8,561 nt of DNA from Gammaproteobacteria bacterium (GTDB lineage: Bacteria; Pseudomonadota; Gammaproteobacteria; JAABTG01), in assembly GCA_030066245.1 (NCBI GenBank), contig JASJBY010000123.1, positions 1 through 8,561 of the forward strand, in the 5' to 3' direction. This document shows positions 6,377 through 8,561 of this stretch, in pieces. The position numbers and the translations under genes are program-made. The notes beneath the pieces are model-generated. The model saw only the letters and a list, made by a program, of their open reading frames with translations. It was not told where the DNA came from and ran no database searches. The number at the start of each line of letters is the position of its first letter. Within the stretch, counting starts at the first letter, position 1.

Positions 6377-6992
6377 GCCAGACGCATATATCGGATATCG
6401 ATATGCGGCAATCTCGTATTGTTAGATGTCAACGAACAACCAAGCTTTGGGTAAGCGGTGATTCTTCTGCACCCGGAACGGGACAGGGGTGAGGCGCAAC
6501 GCAAATGTCGTCCGGGTGGACGTTTTGGGACTGCGGGGCGGCTTTTAGGCCGTTACGTGCCCCATGGCTGTGGGAGTTGTGCGGGATTCGGTCCTGCACA
6601 GTTGTGCACCGTAAGGCAGCTTACGCAACGGGCGTCCACCTTTAATTATGTTAAAACAGTATGTTACCTTCCCCTGGCGGTCCTCATTACGCTGAGGTCG
6701 GGGTTGACTCGGCGCATCCCAGCGCCTCGCCCTTCGGGCGCACTTCGTGCGTCCCGTTTCGCTCCCGGCGAAAGGGTCAAGTCCACCCGTAGCCACCAGC
6801 GTCCAACAATTCCTCAGCCTGGACGGTCGAAGGGTCCAAGGAGACTCGTCCCAGATCCCATAAAGCAAAGCCCGACCCCGATCCTGCACGTGAAAGGCGG
6901 GTTTGGGCCGAGTTCACCGCTACGGGCAGTTGATTCCATCAGGCGGAGCGGATACGCGGGACCCTGTTGCCTATGCCTATGACTTTGGATGC
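6377..6992. other. Gene-free, hairpin-rich gap between vapC and higB
   Basis: No open frame here looks like a protein; those present have noncoding-like composition. Apart from the higBA operator region at its left end, it holds short perfect hairpins at 6509-6522 (CGTCC/GGACG, then TTTT on the plus strand), 6595-6608 (TGCAC/GTGCA), 6610-6625 (CGTAAG/CTTACG), 6682-6697, 6728-6740, 6739-6751 and 6753-6776 (TTTCGC/GCGAAA core). GGTGGACG at 6515-6522 recurs inverted at 6633-6640. It may contain one or two decayed palindromic elements or repeat copies. An AT-rich island at 6640-6665 stands out, but I cannot assign a promoter. Confidence 0.4.
6384..6406. promoter_or_regulatory. Candidate HigA operator (AT-rich palindrome)
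   Basis: A sharply AT-rich 23-bp patch lies seven bases upstream of the higB ATG. It has a GCATAT (6384-6389) / ATATGC (6401-6406) inverted repeat enclosing two ATATCG copies seven bases apart (6388-6393, 6395-6400). HigA proteins repress their own operon from such palindromes. On the minus strand a perfect TTGACA lies at 6432-6427, but no good -10 is at standard spacing, so the promoter is uncertain. Confidence 0.45.
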
Positions 6993-7439
6993 TTAGCGGT
7001 CCGTCGTTTCCGTCGCGCTGTCAGCGTCCAGCTCGTCGGGGTGTGGAATCTCGACAAGTTCGAGCTTGTTGATGCCCCTGAAGTCGTCGGGATTCACGGT
7101 ATACAGCGGCAGTCCTCGGGCGACGGCGGTGGCAGCGATCAGCGCGTCGTAAGCGCGAGCGCTGGTCTTGCGTCCCGCATGTCGGAGATCGGCGGCCACC
7201 TGGCCAAACGTTCTAGCGGCTGCTGCATCGAAAGGGAGCGGGTCGAAATCGGCTTCGGCTTGCTGGAGATGCGCCTGCCTGGCCGCACGCTCCGCATCGG
7301 TCTGGGCAACCAGTGGACCGACAGACAACTCGGCGAGTGTTACGGCGGTTATCATCGGCACGGCAGGCAGACGAGTGGCATCCGTTAGCCGCGGACGCAG
7401 GATCACCGTGCTAATGTCTAGAATTCCTTGCTCGCTCAC
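6993..7439 (-). CDS. vapC: VapC-type toxin, PIN domain ribonuclease
   Basis: Type II toxin of 148 residues; PIN-domain VapCs are Mg2+-dependent ribonucleases that cut tRNA or rRNA. It begins GILDISTVI (5-13), with D8 as first metal ligand. ITAVTLAELSVGP (30-42) supplies E37, ARAYDALIAATAVARGLPLY (94-113) supplies D98, and NPDDF (116-120) supplies the last acidic position, so the four-acid active site appears intact. The tail after about 128 (HPDELDADSATETTDR) is acidic and slightly longer than usual. The start is GTG at 7439 in a GTGA overlap with the antitoxin stop. Its own ribosome site is poor, so translation is probably coupled to the antitoxin, keeping toxin below antitoxin. No truncation is evident. 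The RNA target cannot be read from sequence. Confidence 0.9.
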   Translation of the reverse strand: MSEQGILDISTVILRPRLTDATRLPAVPMITAVTLAELSVGPLVAQTDAERAARQAHLQQAEADFDPLPFDAAAARTFGQVAADLRHAGRKTSARAYDALIAATAVARGLPLYTVNPDDFRGINKLELVEIPHPDELDADSATETTDR

Positions 7440-7672
7440 AAGGATGAATCGATGACGTCGTCGATGTCGCGGCGGAGTCTGTTCGGATCCACGGCCGGCA
7501 GATTCTTCCAGCGCTCAAGCAAGGTGGCGGCATCAAGGCCGGGCCGAGGAAGTGGACGCAGCTCGGCAACCGGTCGACCGGCGCGGGTCACGGTGAGGCA
7601 TTCCCCAGCCAGGACTCGCTTCACGACTTCACCGCCGTGATTCCGTAGGTCTCTTATAGTTACATTACTCAT
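7436..7672 (-). CDS. vapB: Phd/YefM family antitoxin, partner of VapC
   Basis: Antitoxin of 78 residues. The N-terminal half is the Phd/YefM DNA-binding fold: MSNVTIRDLRNHGGEVVKRV (1-20), then LTVTRAGRPVAELRPLPRPG (26-45). The C-terminal half (about 48-78, LDAATLLERWKNLPAVDPNR onward, ending in DIDDVIDSSL) is the toxin-binding helix that usually wraps the PIN domain. I choose the ATG at 7672 because the family starts at this methionine; a TTG at 7678 would add only two residues. No ribosome site precedes the ATG, and a TACACT hexamer (7684-7679 on the minus strand) lies seven bases before it, so the message could be leaderless. It overlaps vapC by four bases. The antitoxin probably represses its own promoter; a TCAC-GT-GTGA motif at 7685-7694 is a possible but weak operator. 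Confidence 0.9.
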   Translation of the reverse strand: MSNVTIRDLRNHGGEVVKRVLAGECLTVTRAGRPVAELRPLPRPGLDAATLLERWKNLPAVDPNRLRRDIDDVIDSSL

Positions 7673-7962
7673 ACGCAAAAGTGTATCACGTGTGAGACAG
7701 GACGCAGAAGCCCCTAGTGTTCTCTAGCGTCGTTGCATCAGTCTCGTGCGGGCGTTACCGGCCTGATCGCTTTGTGAGGTGATCTTGGGCTGCAAGAAGC
7801 GGCGGCTTTGGCGCGCAAGCATTCACTCATACGCTCACGATAACTAACGAATCTTGAGGGCCAGCTGGCGATTTCGGCTCAACACTGCGTCGAGGGGGGG
7901 CCGCTTGGCTCAGAGGTACGCCAAAGCCGGTTTGGTGCAGATTTGGGTAAGGGGCTGGCGAA

Positions 7963-8355
7963 TCAGCGCCGTGCTCGTTCGGTGTTGTCCCTTAGCCATT
8001 GGCAGAATTGTTCTTCTGTCATTTGGCCTGCGGCCAGATCCATTACGGCCTGAGTGGCAGACACTTCTGTTGCCGTCAGATTGACGCCATTACGGGAAAG
8101 AAAGACGTAGGCCACCATGAAGCCGACGCGCTTGTTACCGTCTATGAAAGGATGGTTGCGAATGATCCCAGTAGCATAAGCCGCGGCGAGGGTGGCAAGA
8201 TCGGGGTCGTCATAAGAATGGATTTGTTGCGGCCGGGCCAGTGCGGATTCGAGAAGTCCTCGATCACGGATTCCGGACTCCCCGCCATGATCGGCCAGCA
8301 CGCGCTCATGGATGGCGATGGTGACGTCCTTTCGGATCCAGACCGGTTTCGTCAC
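7963..8355 (-). CDS. doc: Doc toxin (death-on-curing, Fic superfamily)
   Basis: Toxin of 130 residues, normal for Doc. Doc proteins phosphorylate elongation factor EF-Tu and so stop translation. The signature HPFIDGNKR (68-76) is complete, with H68 catalytic, D72 and the NKR ending typical of Doc-type kinases, in contrast with the GNGR of AMPylating Fic enzymes. Upstream, GGESGIRDRGLLESALARPQ (24-43) and LAAAYATGIIRNHPF (56-70) are also standard; RVGFMVAYVFLSRNG (76-90) and the C-terminal helices follow. The start is GTG at 8355 inside a GTGA overlap with the antitoxin stop, so expression is probably coupled. The partner here is an AbrB/MazE-type protein rather than a Phd-type one. The 284 bp that follow it (7679-7962) hold no gene I recognise. 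Confidence 0.93.
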   Translation of the reverse strand: MTKPVWIRKDVTIAIHERVLADHGGESGIRDRGLLESALARPQQIHSYDDPDLATLAAAYATGIIRNHPFIDGNKRVGFMVAYVFLSRNGVNLTATEVSATQAVMDLAAGQMTEEQFCQWLRDNTERARR

Positions 8356-8561
8356 TTAGCAAGGGCCCTAAGCGCGTTGCGATAACGGCGCATGCCCTCC
8401 TCTGCGTCATTCATTTGCTGTTCGAACTCTGGGTCGTAAGGAGTCAGCCGATAGCCGCCTTCCGGCGACTCCGTGAGGATCACCCTGTCACCGTCTTCGA
8501 CGTGCAGGCGACTCAGAACTTCCCTGGGCAAGCGCACACCCATCGAGTTTCCGACCTTGAT
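8352..8561 (-). CDS. AbrB/MazE-type (SpoVT-AbrB domain) antitoxin, partner of Doc; start beyond the right edge
   Basis: The frame is open to the last base of the window, giving 69 visible residues that begin IKVGNSMGVRLPREVLSRLH. The (I/V)GNSxGVRLP string is the core of the swapped-hairpin AbrB DNA-binding domain, and it normally follows a start about 5-12 residues earlier. The methionine at 8543 is therefore internal, and the true start lies outside. The second half, DRVILTESPEGGYRLTPYDP (19-38) then a helix with EFEQQMNDAEEGMRRYRN, is the toxin-neutralising tail seen in antitoxins paired with Doc. It overlaps doc by four bases (GTGA). It should bind its own promoter, which is not in the window. 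Partial only because of the window edge; no lesion is seen. Confidence 0.88.
   Translation of the reverse strand: MKVGNSMGVRLPREVLSRLHVEDGDRVILTESPEGGYRLTPYDPEFEQQMNDAEEGMRRYRNALRALAK

Noticed and set aside
5690..6454. Plus-strand open frame of 254 codons
   Set aside because: It lies opposite higA and higB, which are clear family members; the plus-strand product shows no family motif.
6545..6889. Minus-strand open frame of 114 codons in the gap
   Set aside because: Composition is Arg/Trp/Pro-rich with no domain, and it runs straight through the hairpin cluster; more likely translated repeat DNA than a gene.
7679..7962. Search for a fourth small gene between doc and vapB
   Set aside because: All frames are interrupted or lack a credible start and no toxin-antitoxin family motif appears.
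1..8561. CRISPR array, tRNA, rRNA, retron or transposase
   Set aside because: No regularly spaced direct repeats, no cloverleaf with a TTCGA arm, no reverse transcriptase and no DDE or tyrosine/serine recombinase motifs were found in any frame.

Overview
The window is a GC-rich bacterial chromosomal segment, most likely from a gammaproteobacterium. The best clue is a small protein that looks like DUF6316, a family I associate with that class; the KefB-type antiporter, DUF3124 protein and toxin-antitoxin types fit but do not prove it. Every gene I can support lies on the minus strand, so the biological reading order runs from base 8561 to base 1.

Bases 1-3413 hold envelope and membrane genes: the N-terminal part of a cardiolipin synthase running off the left edge (1-618), a membrane-anchored DUF3124 protein (775-1392) and a CPA2 cation:proton antiporter with a C-terminal nucleotide-binding domain (1833-3413). 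The 440 bp between the last two hold a structured inverted-repeat element (1502-1793) containing three perfect hairpins.

Bases 3667-4844 are a two-gene ABC exporter operon. Its ATPase has altered catalytic motifs, and it is coupled by a GTGA overlap to an unusually small FtsX-like permease of 141 residues. A 70-residue DUF6316-like protein follows (5065-5277). The 526 bp gap after it contains a second structured inverted-repeat element (5409-5655) with 19-bp perfect terminal inverted repeats and a nested series of hairpins.

Bases 5804-8561 are an accessory zone with three different type II toxin-antitoxin modules in a row: a higBA module whose toxin is broken while the antitoxin is intact; a Phd/YefM antitoxin with a VapC (PIN) toxin; and an AbrB/MazE-type antitoxin, cut by the right edge, with a Doc/Fic toxin. 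The 616 bp between higB and vapC carry many short hairpins but no recognisable gene.

Within modules the genes are tightly coupled: GTGA overlaps occur in the ABC, VapC and Doc pairs. Between modules the spacing is wide and filled with palindromic DNA. I see no tRNA, rRNA, CRISPR array, transposase or integrase. The most unusual items are the two inverted-repeat elements, the compact permease with its divergent ATPase, and the decayed higB next to an intact higA.
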